A DNA stretch of 64,000 nt. Source: Haloplanus litoreus (GTDB lineage Archaea > Halobacteriota > Halobacteria > Halobacteriales > Haloferacaceae). Position numbers and translations under genes: made by a program. The notes under the pieces are model-generated. The model was not told the DNA's origin. It worked only from the letters and a program-made list of their open reading frames with translations, and ran no database searches. The stretch lies in the NCBI RefSeq assembly GCF_042677945.1, contig NZ_JBHUDN010000008.1; one strand, written 5' to 3'. This document shows positions 32,036 to 40,876 of the stretch, piece by piece. Within the stretch, counting starts at the first letter, position 1; each line of letters opens with the position of its first letter.

Positions 32036-32080
32036 CTGATTTGTTACAATAACATTAAGTATATCTGACTAACATTTGTG
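32036..32080 (+). promoter_or_regulatory. AT-rich promoter island, amidase copy 2
   Basis: TTGTTACAATAACATTAAG followed by TATATCTGAC about 40-60 bases before the amidase ATG, resembling the two other islands of this locus in composition. Confidence 0.4.
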
Positions 32081-32106
32081 CGTGGGTCCAGCGACCCTTG
32101 ATACCA

Positions 32107-33378
32107 ATGCCCGAAGTGAAATTCGAAGTCGACGTAGACAGCCCTCCTGACGAACAGCCCGGCGCGAACCCGTTCAATCGGTGGCACCCCGACATCCCCG
32201 CCGTGGTCGAAGTCGACGACGGCGAGACGGCACGGCTCGAGGCCCTCGACTGGACCGGCGGTCAGATCACCGACAACGACGATCCGAACGAGGTTCGCGA
32301 CGTCGACCTCAATCAGGTGCACTATCTCGCCGGACCCGTCCACGTCAACGGCGCCGAACCCGGCGACCTGCTCAAAGTGGAGTTCCTCGACATGGGGCCG
32401 CTCAACGGGCGCTCGGAGTTCGGCTTCACTGGGACGTTCTCCCAGCAGAACGGTGGCGGCTTCCTGACCGATCACTTCCCCGACGCCGCCAAGTCCATCT
32501 GGGACCTCGACGGCTACACCGTCTCCTCGCGCCACATCCCCGACGTGCGCTACGAGGGGAAAATCCACCCCGGCCTCGCGGGGTGTGCCCCCAGCCAAGA
32601 GCTCCTCGAGGAGTGGAACGAGCGCGAACAGGCCCTCATCGACAAGTTCGAGGAAGATCCCAGCTCCATCCAGAACCACCCGACGGGCGAGGAGGAACCG
32701 GGCGTCGCGAACCCGCCGACCAAAGACGGCGCCCTGATGGGCGAGATGGACCCCGACGCGGCCGAGGAGGCCGCCGAGGAAGGCGCCCGGACCGTCCCGC
32801 CCCGCGAACACGGCGGCAACCACGACATCAAGGACCTCTCCATCGGGTCGACGGTGTACTTCCCCGTCTACGTCGACGGCGGCAAGTTCGGCATCGGTGA
32901 CTTCCACGCCTCGCAGGGCGACGGCGAAGTCACGTTCTGTGGCGCCATCGAGATGGCCGCCTACATCGACTGCAAGTTCGAAGTGGTCAAAAACGGGATG
33001 GAGGACCACGGCGTCACCCACCCCATCTTCGAACCGGGCCACCGTGGCCCCAACTTCGAGGACTACGTCACCTTCTGTGGCTACTCCGTCACCGAAGACG
33101 GCGAACAGCACTACATCGACTCGCACACGGCCTACCGCCGGGCGTGCCTGCAGGCCATCGACTACCTCAAGAAGTTCGGCTACACCGGACAGCAGGCGCT
33201 TCACATCCTGGGGACGGTTCCCATCGAGGGTCGCCAGAGCGGCGTCGTCGACGTACCGAACGCGTGTTCGACGCTCGCGCTGCCAACGGGCGCCTTCGAG
33301 TTCGACCTCTCGCCGGGCAGTCTCGGGAACGCCGAGGACCGCGGCGACCTAGTCGTCACCGACGACCCACTGAGCTAG
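32107..33378 (+). CDS. Acetamidase/formamidase family amidohydrolase (copy 2)
   Basis: A 423-aa paralogue of the gene at 28523. Shared blocks: FNRWHPD, LDWTGGQ, VNGAEPGDLLKV, NGGGFLTDHFP, GDFHASQGDGEVTFCGAIEMA and the C-terminal ALPTGAFEF. Differences cluster in the middle segment (residues about 185-235, extra acidic insertion), so substrate range may differ. ATG 32107 (MPEVKFEVDVD). Downstream of the AmiS gene, possibly the same transcript. Confidence 0.88.
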   Translation: MPEVKFEVDVDSPPDEQPGANPFNRWHPDIPAVVEVDDGETARLEALDWTGGQITDNDDPNEVRDVDLNQVHYLAGPVHVNGAEPGDLLKVEFLDMGPLNGRSEFGFTGTFSQQNGGGFLTDHFPDAAKSIWDLDGYTVSSRHIPDVRYEGKIHPGLAGCAPSQELLEEWNEREQALIDKFEEDPSSIQNHPTGEEEPGVANPPTKDGALMGEMDPDAAEEAAEEGARTVPPREHGGNHDIKDLSIGSTVYFPVYVDGGKFGIGDFHASQGDGEVTFCGAIEMAAYIDCKFEVVKNGMEDHGVTHPIFEPGHRGPNFEDYVTFCGYSVTEDGEQHYIDSHTAYRRACLQAIDYLKKFGYTGQQALHILGTVPIEGRQSGVVDVPNACSTLALPTGAFEFDLSPGSLGNAEDRGDLVVTDDPLS

Positions 33379-33409
33379 TTCCCTCGCCGGTCCCCGTCGA
33401 CGATGTTTT

Positions 33410-33700
33410 TCAGTCCGCACCCGTCTCGTCGAGGGCGTCGCGGACGGCGGCGGTGAGTGCGTGAACGTCGTCGTCCGATGCGGGTGCCCGTTCGTGATAC
33501 CGCGACGCGCCTTCGAGCGCGAGTCGAACCACGTCGTTCGTGTTCAAGATTGGCTCCCCGGCGCGGTCGTTCAACTCGTCGCGGATCTCGCTCAGGACGC
33601 CCCGCGTGTGCGTCGAGAGTGTGACGGAGACACTGACCGCGTGAGGCGTCTCCTCGTGAAACTGTCGTGCCTGCCGGGCGACGTCGTCGTTCTCGACCAT
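33410..33700 (-). CDS. Small hypothetical protein, CopG-like region
   Basis: A 96-aa soluble protein. The stretch AVSVSVTLSTHTRGVLSEIR then NTNDVVRLALEGASRYHE has the strand-helix-helix look of ribbon-helix-helix DNA-binding proteins; it might regulate the amide genes next door, but this is only inferred. ATG 33700 (MVENDDVARQ). Confidence 0.55.
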   Translation of the reverse strand: MVENDDVARQARQFHEETPHAVSVSVTLSTHTRGVLSEIRDELNDRAGEPILNTNDVVRLALEGASRYHERAPASDDDVHALTAAVRDALDETGAD

Positions 33701-33871
33701 ACGGACGGATCGGCGCGCACCGACTAATGTATTTCCACTGATGAGTTCGGCGAAAAACGGAGGAGTAGACGGGGAAAGCGTCTCTCGGGGGCGGCGGCGC
33801 GGACGCAGTCGTGGGTCGGCGCGCGCCGCCGTCGAGAGGCCGGCGGTCACGACACCGGGAGCGAGGACGGG

Positions 33872-34141
33872 TTAGCTGCTCTTCTCGGCTTCGGGTTCCG
33901 TCGGCTCGGCCGTCTCCTCGGTCGTGGCGGTGGAGTCGCTCCCGGACGACTCGGCGCCCTCCTGCAGTTCCTCCTCGATTTCCTCGCGCCCGCGCTTGAA
34001 CTCGCCCATGGCCTGACCGGTCGACCGGGCCAGTTTGGGGATCTTGTTCGCCCCGAACAGCAAGACGAGGACGAAGAGGACGATGAGCAACTCCGGCCCG
34101 CCGGGCAACCCGGGGAACAGTGGAACGATTGGGTCGTGCAT
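33872..34141 (-). CDS. tatA: Twin-arginine translocase TatA
   Basis: An 89-aa protein with a single N-terminal helix, PGGPELLIVLFVLVLLFGANKI, then the amphipathic helix LARSTGQAMGEFKRGREE and an acidic tail. FGANKIPKLARSTG is the TatA hinge signature. It forms the pore of the Tat system, the main export route of haloarchaea. ATG 34141 is used, directly after an in-frame GTG. Confidence 0.92.
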   Translation of the reverse strand: MHDPIVPLFPGLPGGPELLIVLFVLVLLFGANKIPKLARSTGQAMGEFKRGREEIEEELQEGAESSGSDSTATTEETAEPTEPEAEKSS

Positions 34142-34285
34142 CACTACCTCTGGGTAGCCGATTCGCGATTATAGGTTTTTTGGACCGGCCAGTCACCGGA
34201 GTTGCGTCCGATCCGACGCCGAACGCGGTCGGGCGGGGCGGTCGACAGCCGACAGGATAATGACGGCGACCCGTCAACGGCGGGT

Positions 34286-34762
34286 ATGGTCGACATCGGC
34301 GACGAGGCGCCCGATTTCACCGCGCCGCTCGCGAACGGGGACGTCGAGACGTTCACCCTGTCGGAACGCCTGGACGAGGCGCCACTCGTCCTCGCGTTTT
34401 TCCCCGCGGCGTTCACACCCACCTGTACCAACGAGATGTGCGCGTTCCGCGACCGGATGGCGAAGTTCGAGGGCATCGACGCGACGGTGTACGGTATCAG
34501 CGTCGACCTCCCGTACACGCTCAACGAGTTCCGGCGGCGAAACGACCTGACGTTCGGCCTCATCAGCGACGAAGGCCGGGAACTGATCGACGCCTACGGC
34601 GTGGTGGACGCGTTCTCGCCGCTCGACATGCGCGTCGCCCAGCGTGCGGTGTTCGTCGTCGACGGCGACGGGACGATCACCTACCGATGGGTCGGCGACG
34701 ACCCGAAACAGGAACCGGATTACGAGGCGGTCCGCGAGGCGGCGGCCGAGACCCGACCCTGA
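34286..34762 (+). CDS. Peroxiredoxin (AhpC/BCP-like redoxin)
   Basis: Thiol peroxidase of 158 aa reducing hydroperoxides. Peroxidatic Cys47 is in FTPTCTNEMC and the nearby Cys52 could serve as resolving cysteine, as in BCP/PrxQ enzymes. VFVVDGDGTITYRWVGDDP near the C-terminus is the usual strand. ATG 34286 follows GGGT; a longer frame upstream is not conserved in look. Confidence 0.9.
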   Translation: MVDIGDEAPDFTAPLANGDVETFTLSERLDEAPLVLAFFPAAFTPTCTNEMCAFRDRMAKFEGIDATVYGISVDLPYTLNEFRRRNDLTFGLISDEGRELIDAYGVVDAFSPLDMRVAQRAVFVVDGDGTITYRWVGDDPKQEPDYEAVREAAAETRP

Positions 34763-34806
34763 CCGCGGCCGGCGTGCTTTTTGTCCGTCGCGGGACAAGA
34801 CTCCCC

Positions 34807-35610
34807 ATGGACAGTGACGACGCAGACGGCCGCAAGTACGACCCCGACGCTCCCCACTCGTTCCCCGACGAGAAACTGAACGAAGTCCTGTCGGTGCTCG
34901 CCGACGACCCCGAGGTGACGACGTATCTCGACGCCCAGAACGTCAACGCAGTCACGCGGAAAGGGTACAACGATCACGGCCCGAAACACATCAGTATCGT
35001 CCGAAATCGCGCGCTTCGCCTGTACGAACTGCTGAAACGCGCCGGCGTTTCGTTCAACGGTGCGGGGGATCAAGGACTCGCGGCGGCCGACGAACCGGTC
35101 ATCGTCGCCCTCGCGGCCACCCTCCACGACGTGGGCCACGTCGTCCACCGTGACCAACACGCCTACTACTCCATCCCGCTCGCGTCTGACCTCCTCGACC
35201 GTCTCCTGCCGGAGTTCTACGGGACGGAAGACGCCGTGCGGGTGAAAGGTGAGACGCTCCACGCCATCCTCTGTCACCACACCGAAGAGGACCCGCTGAC
35301 CCGTGAGGCGGGCGTCATCCGCGTCGCCGACGCCCTCGACATGGAGCGGGGGCGCTCGCGCATCCCCTACGAGGAGGGCGGCCGCGGGATCAACACGCTA
35401 TCGAGTCAGGCGATTCGGGACGTCACGCTCGAGGAGGGCGACGACAGGGCAGTCCTCGTCGAAATCGAGATGGTGAACGCCGCCGGCGTCTACCAAGTCG
35501 ACAGCCTTCTGAAGGCCAAACTCCGGAACTCGATGCTGGAAGACCACGTCCGCATCGTCGCCATCAACACGAAAGAGGAGAACGGGCTGGTCGAACGGAT
35601 CGAACTCTAG
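34807..35610 (+). CDS. HD-domain phosphohydrolase
   Basis: A 267-aa HD-superfamily enzyme. Metal ligands: His57/His61 (NDHGPKHIS), His107-Asp108 (LHDVGHVVHRDQH) and His in LCHHTEED, then Asp in RVADALDMERGRSR. Substrate unknown; such proteins cleave nucleotides or cyclic nucleotides. Start ATG 34807, 44 bases after the redoxin gene. Its TAG shares CTAG (35607-35610) with the convergent mscS stop. Confidence 0.87.
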   Translation: MDSDDADGRKYDPDAPHSFPDEKLNEVLSVLADDPEVTTYLDAQNVNAVTRKGYNDHGPKHISIVRNRALRLYELLKRAGVSFNGAGDQGLAAADEPVIVALAATLHDVGHVVHRDQHAYYSIPLASDLLDRLLPEFYGTEDAVRVKGETLHAILCHHTEEDPLTREAGVIRVADALDMERGRSRIPYEEGGRGINTLSSQAIRDVTLEEGDDRAVLVEIEMVNAAGVYQVDSLLKAKLRNSMLEDHVRIVAINTKEENGLVERIEL

Positions 35611-36494
35611 TCCGAGACGACCGTCTCGTCGACGCCCTCGAGTTCGAGCGAGCCGCCGAGGGTCCGGTTCGGATAGGGAATGTTGATGTCCTCCTCGTCG
35701 AAGCGACGCTTGACGGCGGTGACGTACTCGCCGCGGGTCTTGACGAAGTCCGAGCGGCTCGGATCGTCGATCCAGACGCGGGATTTGAGCACGACCGACG
35801 AGTCACCGAGTTCGGTCAGCCGCACCGACGGCACGGGGTCGTCGAGGATGTCCGGGTGGGCGTGTGCCTCCTCGAGGATGATCTCGTTCGCCCGTTCGAT
35901 GTCGTCGTCGTAGCCGATGCCGAAGGGTACTTGCAGGCGAAGCTGACCCTTGGCGACGGGGTTCTTGATGACGCCGTCGGTGAGGTGGGAGTTGGGAACC
36001 GTCAGGAGTTCGTTGTCGAAGGTGCGCACCCGCGAGACGCGGAAGCTGATATCCTCGACGATGCCCGAGTTGCCGTCCCATTCGATCCAGTCGCCGATGC
36101 GGAACGGCTTGTCGGTGAAGATGAAGACGCCGGCGACGAAGTTGGCGATGACGTCCTGCATGGCGAACCCGATGGCGAGCGTCGCGGCCGCCGCGATAGT
36201 CGCGAGCGACTGGAGGAAGTCGCCGTAGCCCGCGAAGCCGAACGCGATGGCGACGCCGGCGAAGACGACGAGCGCCAGCGTGAGCTTCCGGAGGGGTTTT
36301 CGAGCGTGCCGTTCCAGCCCCCGGGACTCCATAACACGGTCCACGAGCGGGAGCAGCACCGCTCGCCCGACGGTGTAGACGACCAGCAACGCGACGACGA
36401 AGGTGATGGCAGAACCGATGGCGTCGGCGTACGGCACGCCACCCGCCGAGAGGAATCGTGCAATTGCTCCGCTCTGGAGCGCCACACCGGTCAT
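35607..36494 (-). CDS. MscS-family mechanosensitive channel
   Basis: Small-conductance channel of 295 aa that opens under membrane tension to release solutes. Three N-terminal TM helices, the pore helix AAAATLAIGFAMQDVIANFVAG, then the beta domain starting FRIGDWIEWDGNSGIVEDIS and an alpha/beta C-terminal part. ATG 36494 overlaps the yhbY stop as ATGA (36491-36494), so both are coupled. Confidence 0.9.
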   Translation of the reverse strand: MTGVALQSGAIARFLSAGGVPYADAIGSAITFVVALLVVYTVGRAVLLPLVDRVMESRGLERHARKPLRKLTLALVVFAGVAIAFGFAGYGDFLQSLATIAAAATLAIGFAMQDVIANFVAGVFIFTDKPFRIGDWIEWDGNSGIVEDISFRVSRVRTFDNELLTVPNSHLTDGVIKNPVAKGQLRLQVPFGIGYDDDIERANEIILEEAHAHPDILDDPVPSVRLTELGDSSVVLKSRVWIDDPSRSDFVKTRGEYVTAVKRRFDEEDINIPYPNRTLGGSLELEGVDETVVSD

Positions 36495-36739
36495 CGGTGA
36501 AGTACAGCGGTGTTACCGCGCGTCTCGACGACAGTCGCGTCCGTTCGTTCCGCGAGGTCGGCCGCCAGCGTCTCCACGTCGGTCCCGCCCTGAGCCGACC
36601 GCAGGAATTTCACCTTCACCAGGTTCTCGTTCGCCAGTTGATCGCCACACTCGTCGACCACGGGGTCGACACCCCCCTTGCCGACCCACACCGTCACGTC
36701 GAGGTCGTGAGCCCGCTTGCGCAGCGCTTGCGTATCCAT
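36491..36739 (-). CDS. YhbY/CRM-domain RNA-binding protein
   Basis: An 82-aa CRM-domain protein. The RNA-binding loop reads VWVGKGGVDPVVDE (G-K-x-G) and LVKVKFLRSAQGG is the second strand region. Archaeal members accompany the RNase P subunit gene and associate with ribosome maturation. ATG 36739 with TATA TTAATATAAA (36771-36780) about 36 bases before. Directly upstream on the strand lies rnp4. Confidence 0.88.
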   Translation of the reverse strand: MDTQALRKRAHDLDVTVWVGKGGVDPVVDECGDQLANENLVKVKFLRSAQGGTDVETLAADLAERTDATVVETRGNTAVLHR

Positions 36740-36839
36740 ACCCTCCACTGTCCCCGAATCGGTTTGAAAGTTTATATTAACGCCGGAGGGCCACACGCGG
36801 GCGCCGACGGGCGCGAGCGTCGCTCGGTCACCCCACTCG

Positions 36840-36917
36840 TACTGCCGGCTGTACGTCGAGACGGAGGATCGCCACCCCGAGACGGCGACTAGCTCGACGC
36901 AGCCACAGCCGACAGTA
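36840..36917. repeat. Nested palindromic element, copy A
   Basis: Outer arms TACTGCCGGCTGT and ACAGCCGACAGTA (12 of 13 paired), inner arms CGTCGAG/CTCGACG and TCGCC/GGCGA, so almost the whole 78 bases can fold as one hairpin. It starts right after the rnp4 stop codon (36918-36920 on the minus strand). The first 40 bases match copy B at 39511 in 36 positions. Confidence 0.75.
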
Positions 36918-37193
36918 TCAGTCGTAGGGGTAGCGGGCCGTCGCACCGCAGTCACAGCGGACGACGACGTGGCCGTCCTGCAACCGGACGCGGGCGTTCC
37001 GGCCGGGGAGGAGGTAGGCATCGCAGGCGTCACAGGTGAACCGCCGGAACGACCGCGGGAGGGTGAGACGGTTGCGCTCGGCGATGCGACGCGCGAGGCG
37101 GACGTACTCGCGGGCGCGCTCCGTCTCACCCGCGGCGACCGCATCGCGAGCGAGCGCGGCCAGTCGGTCGATCCGCTCCTCGGCGATACCCAT
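36918..37193 (-). CDS. rnp4: RNase P protein component 4 (Rpp21)
   Basis: A 91-aa subunit of archaeal RNase P, which removes 5' leaders from tRNA precursors. An N-terminal two-helix region (RIDRLAALARDAVAAGETERAREYVRLAR) is followed by a zinc site Cys54/Cys57 (FTCDACDAY) and Cys80/Cys82 (VRCDCGA); the last pair is C-x-C where C-x-x-C is usual. ATG 37193. yhbY follows downstream, the conserved archaeal order. Confidence 0.9.
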   Translation of the reverse strand: MGIAEERIDRLAALARDAVAAGETERAREYVRLARRIAERNRLTLPRSFRRFTCDACDAYLLPGRNARVRLQDGHVVVRCDCGATARYPYD

Positions 37194-37234
37194 ACTGGAC
37201 CCCGGCCGGGAGGTGCCAAAGGCCTTCCGACAGC

Positions 37235-38326
37235 GTGAAGAGCGTCACCGCGCAATCGCCGCTCGTGCGGGTGTTGAACTACCTCGAACTGGAGAGTCGG
37301 CTCGACCGAAGCGGTATCGGGACCGCCGCCGACCAGCAACGCGCCGCGCTGTCGACGACCGACGTGTCCGTCTGCACCTCGCCGTGGGCCGGGGGGTCGC
37401 CGCCGCGGGCGGTCGGGTCGGCACTCCGGGGCCACGGTGCGTTCCGCGAGTACGACGTTGCCCACTGCAACATGATCGGCCCCGGGTCTATCGCGGTGGC
37501 GCGGCGGGCGTTGTGGACGGGGACGCCACTGGTGCTCCACGCCCACGTGACGCGTGAGGATTTCGCCGAGAGTTTCCGGGGATCGACCCACCTGGCCGGG
37601 CCCCTCGGGCGCTACCTCCGGTGGTTCTACTCGCAGGCTGACCTGGTCCTCTGTCCCAGCGCATACACGAAGCGCATCCTGGAATCGTACCCGGTCGAGG
37701 CACCGATCCGTCCGATCACCAACGGCGTCGATACGGCCTCGCTCGCCGGATTCGAGGACCTCCGCGAGGAGTATCGCGACCGCTTCGATCTGAGCGGCCT
37801 CGTCGCCTTCTCCGTCGGCAACGTCTTCGAGCGCAAGGGCCTCACCACGTTCTGCCGACTTGCCGAAGAAACCGACTACGAGTTCGCGTGGTTCGGTCCC
37901 TACGACTCGGGACCGCAGGCCTCCGAGACGGTTCGCCGGTGGACGACGAACCCGCCCGAGAACGTCACGTTCACCGGGTGGGTCGACGACAAGCGGGGTG
38001 CCTTCGCCGCAGGCGACGTCTACCTGTTCCCGACGAAGGCGGAGAACCAGGGGATCGCGGTCCTCGAGGCGATGGCCTGTGGCAAACCGGTCGTCCTGCG
38101 GGATATCCCGGTTTTCGAGGAGTTCTACACCCACGAGTACGACTGCCTGAAATGCGAGACGCGGGCGGAGTTCCGGGACGCCCTGAATCGCCTGGCGAGC
38201 GACCCAGACCTGCGGGAGCGACTCGGCGAGAACGCGACGGAGACGGCGGCGGACCACTCGCTGGAGCGGGTGGGCGAGAAACTGGTCGACGCCTACCGGA
38301 GCGTCCGCGACCGGACGGACGGATGA
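37235..38326 (+). CDS. Glycosyltransferase family 4
   Basis: A 363-aa GT-B enzyme. The acceptor domain covers the first half; the C-terminal nucleotide-sugar domain has FSVGNVFERKGLTTF, then FPTKAENQGIAVLEAMACGKPVV with the E-x7-E motif. Sugar and acceptor unknown; may act on lipids or protein glycans. Starts at GTG 37235. Pairs with the next glycosyltransferase 80 bases later. Confidence 0.85.
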   Translation: MKSVTAQSPLVRVLNYLELESRLDRSGIGTAADQQRAALSTTDVSVCTSPWAGGSPPRAVGSALRGHGAFREYDVAHCNMIGPGSIAVARRALWTGTPLVLHAHVTREDFAESFRGSTHLAGPLGRYLRWFYSQADLVLCPSAYTKRILESYPVEAPIRPITNGVDTASLAGFEDLREEYRDRFDLSGLVAFSVGNVFERKGLTTFCRLAEETDYEFAWFGPYDSGPQASETVRRWTTNPPENVTFTGWVDDKRGAFAAGDVYLFPTKAENQGIAVLEAMACGKPVVLRDIPVFEEFYTHEYDCLKCETRAEFRDALNRLASDPDLRERLGENATETAADHSLERVGEKLVDAYRSVRDRTDG

Positions 38327-38406
38327 GCGGGCGTCGCCGGACGGCACCGGCCCGCGTCGACGACGAAGTCACAAGCGATTAACCCCTCCTCGTCGAATCG
38401 CCAGCA

Positions 38407-39510
38407 ATGCGTTCGGTCGCCGCCTTCACCGACACCTATCTGCCGACGGTCAACGGCGTCACGTACACCGTCGAGGCGTGGCGTGACTGCTGGGCCGACC
38501 GCGGCGGCCGCATGGACGTGGTGTACCCGCGAACCGACAGCTACGCCGCCCGACCTGGCGAGTATCCGGTGCGGAGCCTCCCGTTCCCGTTCTACTCCGG
38601 CTACAGGCTAGGCACGCCCTGGATTCCCCGGCGCGTCCGGGACGTCGACCTCGTCCACGCCCACACGCCCTTCGCCATCGGTCTGGCCGGTCTGCGACTC
38701 GCACGTCGGCGTGACTGCCCCTTCGTCGCCTCGTATCACACGCCGACCGCGGAGTACGCTGACTACGTCGCCCCCGTCGAGGCCGTCGAGGCCGTCGTCG
38801 AACGGGTGAGCGAGCGGTACGAGCGGTGGTTCTTCGACTGCGCGGACGTCGTCGTCGCCCCCAGCGAGTCGACGGCGGCACACCTCGTCGACGAGGTGGG
38901 CGTCTCGACGCCGGTGACGGTCATCCCGAACGGCATCGACACCGAGCAGTTCCGGCCGGTCGACTCCGAGGAGTTCCTCGTCCGGCACGGCCTGGACGAC
39001 GCGGAGACGCTGCTCGGCTACACCGGCCGGCACGGCTACGAGAAGCGCCTGGGGGACGTCGTCGACGCCGCAACGGCGCTCGACGCGACGGTCGTCTTCG
39101 GCGGCGACGGCCCGGCACGCGCCGACCTCGAAGCCCGCGCGACCGAACGCGGGGTCGACGCCCGCTTCCTCGGCTTCCTCGACCGCGAGGAGCTCCCCGC
39201 GTTCTACAGCGCGCTCGACGCCTTCGTCTTCCCGAGTCCGATCGAGACGCAGGGACTGGTCGCGCTGGAAGCGAACGCCTGTGGCACGCCCGTCGTGGGT
39301 GCGAACGACGGCGCCCTCGCCGACACCGTGGTCGAAGGCGAGACGGGCTATCACTTCGAGACGGGCGACGTGAAGTCGCTCCGGGGGGCGATTCGGCGGA
39401 CGCTGGCCGAGCGTGAGACGCTCCGGGAGGCGTGTCTCGCTCACCGGGACCGACACGGCGTCGACCGATCGGTCGACCGCCTCGTTGACGTCTACGACCG
39501 CGTGAGCTGA
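38407..39510 (+). CDS. Glycosyltransferase family 4 (SQD2/MgtA-like)
   Basis: A 367-aa GT-B enzyme. The N-terminal TDTYLPTVNGVTYTVEAW is the glycolipid-glycosyltransferase signature, IPNGIDTEQFRP the hinge, and FPSPIETQGLVALEANACGTPVV the donor site E-x7-E. Its pattern is closest to enzymes making membrane glycolipids, as I recall. ATG 38407 is preceded by TATA-like GCGATTAACC. Its stop codon is followed at once by palindromic element copy B. Confidence 0.86.
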   Translation: MRSVAAFTDTYLPTVNGVTYTVEAWRDCWADRGGRMDVVYPRTDSYAARPGEYPVRSLPFPFYSGYRLGTPWIPRRVRDVDLVHAHTPFAIGLAGLRLARRRDCPFVASYHTPTAEYADYVAPVEAVEAVVERVSERYERWFFDCADVVVAPSESTAAHLVDEVGVSTPVTVIPNGIDTEQFRPVDSEEFLVRHGLDDAETLLGYTGRHGYEKRLGDVVDAATALDATVVFGGDGPARADLEARATERGVDARFLGFLDREELPAFYSALDAFVFPSPIETQGLVALEANACGTPVVGANDGALADTVVEGETGYHFETGDVKSLRGAIRRTLAERETLREACLAHRDRHGVDRSVDRLVDVYDRVS

Positions 39511-39586
39511 CACTGCCGGCTGGACGTCGAGACGGATGGTCGCCACCCCGGGGTACAATATCTCGAAACAGTGACAGCCGCCAGTA
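39511..39586. repeat. Nested palindromic element, copy B
   Basis: Arms ACTGCCGGCTGG and ACAGCCGCCAGT, with inner ACCCCGGGGT hairpin; 76 bases long and starting one base after a TGA stop. Same orientation as copy A at 36840; the first 40 bases match in 36 positions and the right arm in 13 of 14, while the centre differs. Confidence 0.72.
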
Positions 39587-39613
39587 TGAGGAGACGGTGG
39601 CGAACGGCGACCG

Positions 39614-40039
39614 TCAGTCGTCTTCGAGAGCCTGGGCGATCCGCTGAAGCTGTCGGGTGGCGTCGCGAACCTCGTCCCGAAGCTGTCGGACCTCACGAAC
39701 CAGTTCCTCGTTGCCGGGGGACTCCTCCTCGCCGCCGCGGCCGGGACCGCCGCCCATGCCGGGCGGGCCGCCCATGCCGCCGCCCATGCCGCCGGGACCG
39801 CCGCCACCGCCCATCATCCCGCTCATCATCTGTGCGAAGGGATTGCCGCCGGGGCCGCCCTCGCCGCCCATCATCTCCTCGGGGTCGGGGCGCTCGCCCT
39901 CTTCACGTTCCTCGGCGCGTCGTTCGCGGATCTCTTCGACGCGCTCGCGGAAGGATTTCTCCTCGCCCTCGCCCTCGCCTGCGTCGTCGGTTTCGCCGCC
40001 CGCTGCCTCGGACTCGTCGCCGGTGTCGTCGTCTGCCAT
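39614..40039 (-). CDS. Gly/Met-rich hypothetical protein with terminal coiled coil
   Basis: A 141-aa protein in three parts: an acidic N-terminus, a charged helix (about 25-50), a middle GGGGPGGMGGG-type low-complexity stretch with many Met (about 55-105), and a C-terminal coiled coil (NEELVREVRQLRDEVRDATRQ). No enzyme motif. ATG 40039. Perhaps an oligomeric scaffold; function unknown. Confidence 0.65.
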   Translation of the reverse strand: MADDDTGDESEAAGGETDDAGEGEGEEKSFRERVEEIRERRAEEREEGERPDPEEMMGGEGGPGGNPFAQMMSGMMGGGGGPGGMGGGMGGPPGMGGGPGRGGEEESPGNEELVREVRQLRDEVRDATRQLQRIAQALEDD

Positions 40040-40078
40040 GCGACCGGGTTCGAAACCCACGCCGAAAAGGGTTGCCGT

Positions 40079-40828
40079 CTACCCGAAGGCGCCGAGGCTC
40101 GATTGCAGGCGGCGGTCGGTGCCGCCGGTCACCACCTCGTAGCCGACCAGATCCCGCAGATCCACCGCGTAGGTGCTACCGGCGTGATCCAGTACCAGAA
40201 GGCGGCCCTTCGTCCCGCGAACCCGTCCGGTCGCGACCGTCTCGGCGACGGGACGCTCCGAGAGGTCGAGTCCGTAGTCGAGGTCAAGGGTCTCCAGCGG
40301 ATCGAAACCGTCGAGCAGCGTCTCCCACGCGGCCTCGTCGACCGAGCGAGCGAGGCCGGCCCGCTTCGTCGGCACCCGCACCCGATCCGGAATCTCCGCG
40401 GCCAGTTCCGCCTCGATTTCACGGGCGATGCGGCCGTTGGCGACGGTCCGGACGTGGGCACCCCGATCCGCTCCCTGCTCGCGGAGGCGGATCTCCAGAC
40501 GCCACGCCTTCGTGACGCCGACCTTGAACGTCTCGGGGGCGAACGCCGCCAGATAGACCGCGTGATCGTCGAAACAGTCCATCTCGTCTTTGAGGCAGGT
40601 CCCCGTACACCGGGCACAGACCCAAGTGGAGGTGTGCTCGTGGCAGTGTGGTGTCTCGTCGGCGTCACAGGGGCGGTGGCCGTCGTCGACGACGACGCCC
40701 GCACAGTGGCGGTCGCCGAGGCGATAGGACAGTTCCGTACCGGGGTCGAGGGAGACGTACTCGACGGCACCGTCGCCATCGCTCACGAGGAGACCGCCGT
40801 CGGTCGCGTCGTAGCCGACGATCTGCAC
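40079..40828 (-). CDS. DUF2797 family protein
   Basis: A 249-aa conserved archaeal/bacterial family protein of unknown role. A Cys/His cluster (residues about 42-85: RHCAG, RPCDADETPHCHEH, WVCARCTGTCLKDEMDC) probably binds zinc; HAVYLAAFAPETFKVGVTK and later helix motifs follow. ATG 40828. Confidence 0.82.
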   Translation of the reverse strand: MQIVGYDATDGGLLVSDGDGAVEYVSLDPGTELSYRLGDRHCAGVVVDDGHRPCDADETPHCHEHTSTWVCARCTGTCLKDEMDCFDDHAVYLAAFAPETFKVGVTKAWRLEIRLREQGADRGAHVRTVANGRIAREIEAELAAEIPDRVRVPTKRAGLARSVDEAAWETLLDGFDPLETLDLDYGLDLSERPVAETVATGRVRGTKGRLLVLDHAGSTYAVDLRDLVGYEVVTGGTDRRLQSSLGAFG

Positions 40829-40876
40829 GGGCCGACTTCGGGGGCGGCGACCAAAGGCGTGTCTGTCCGCGGCGCG

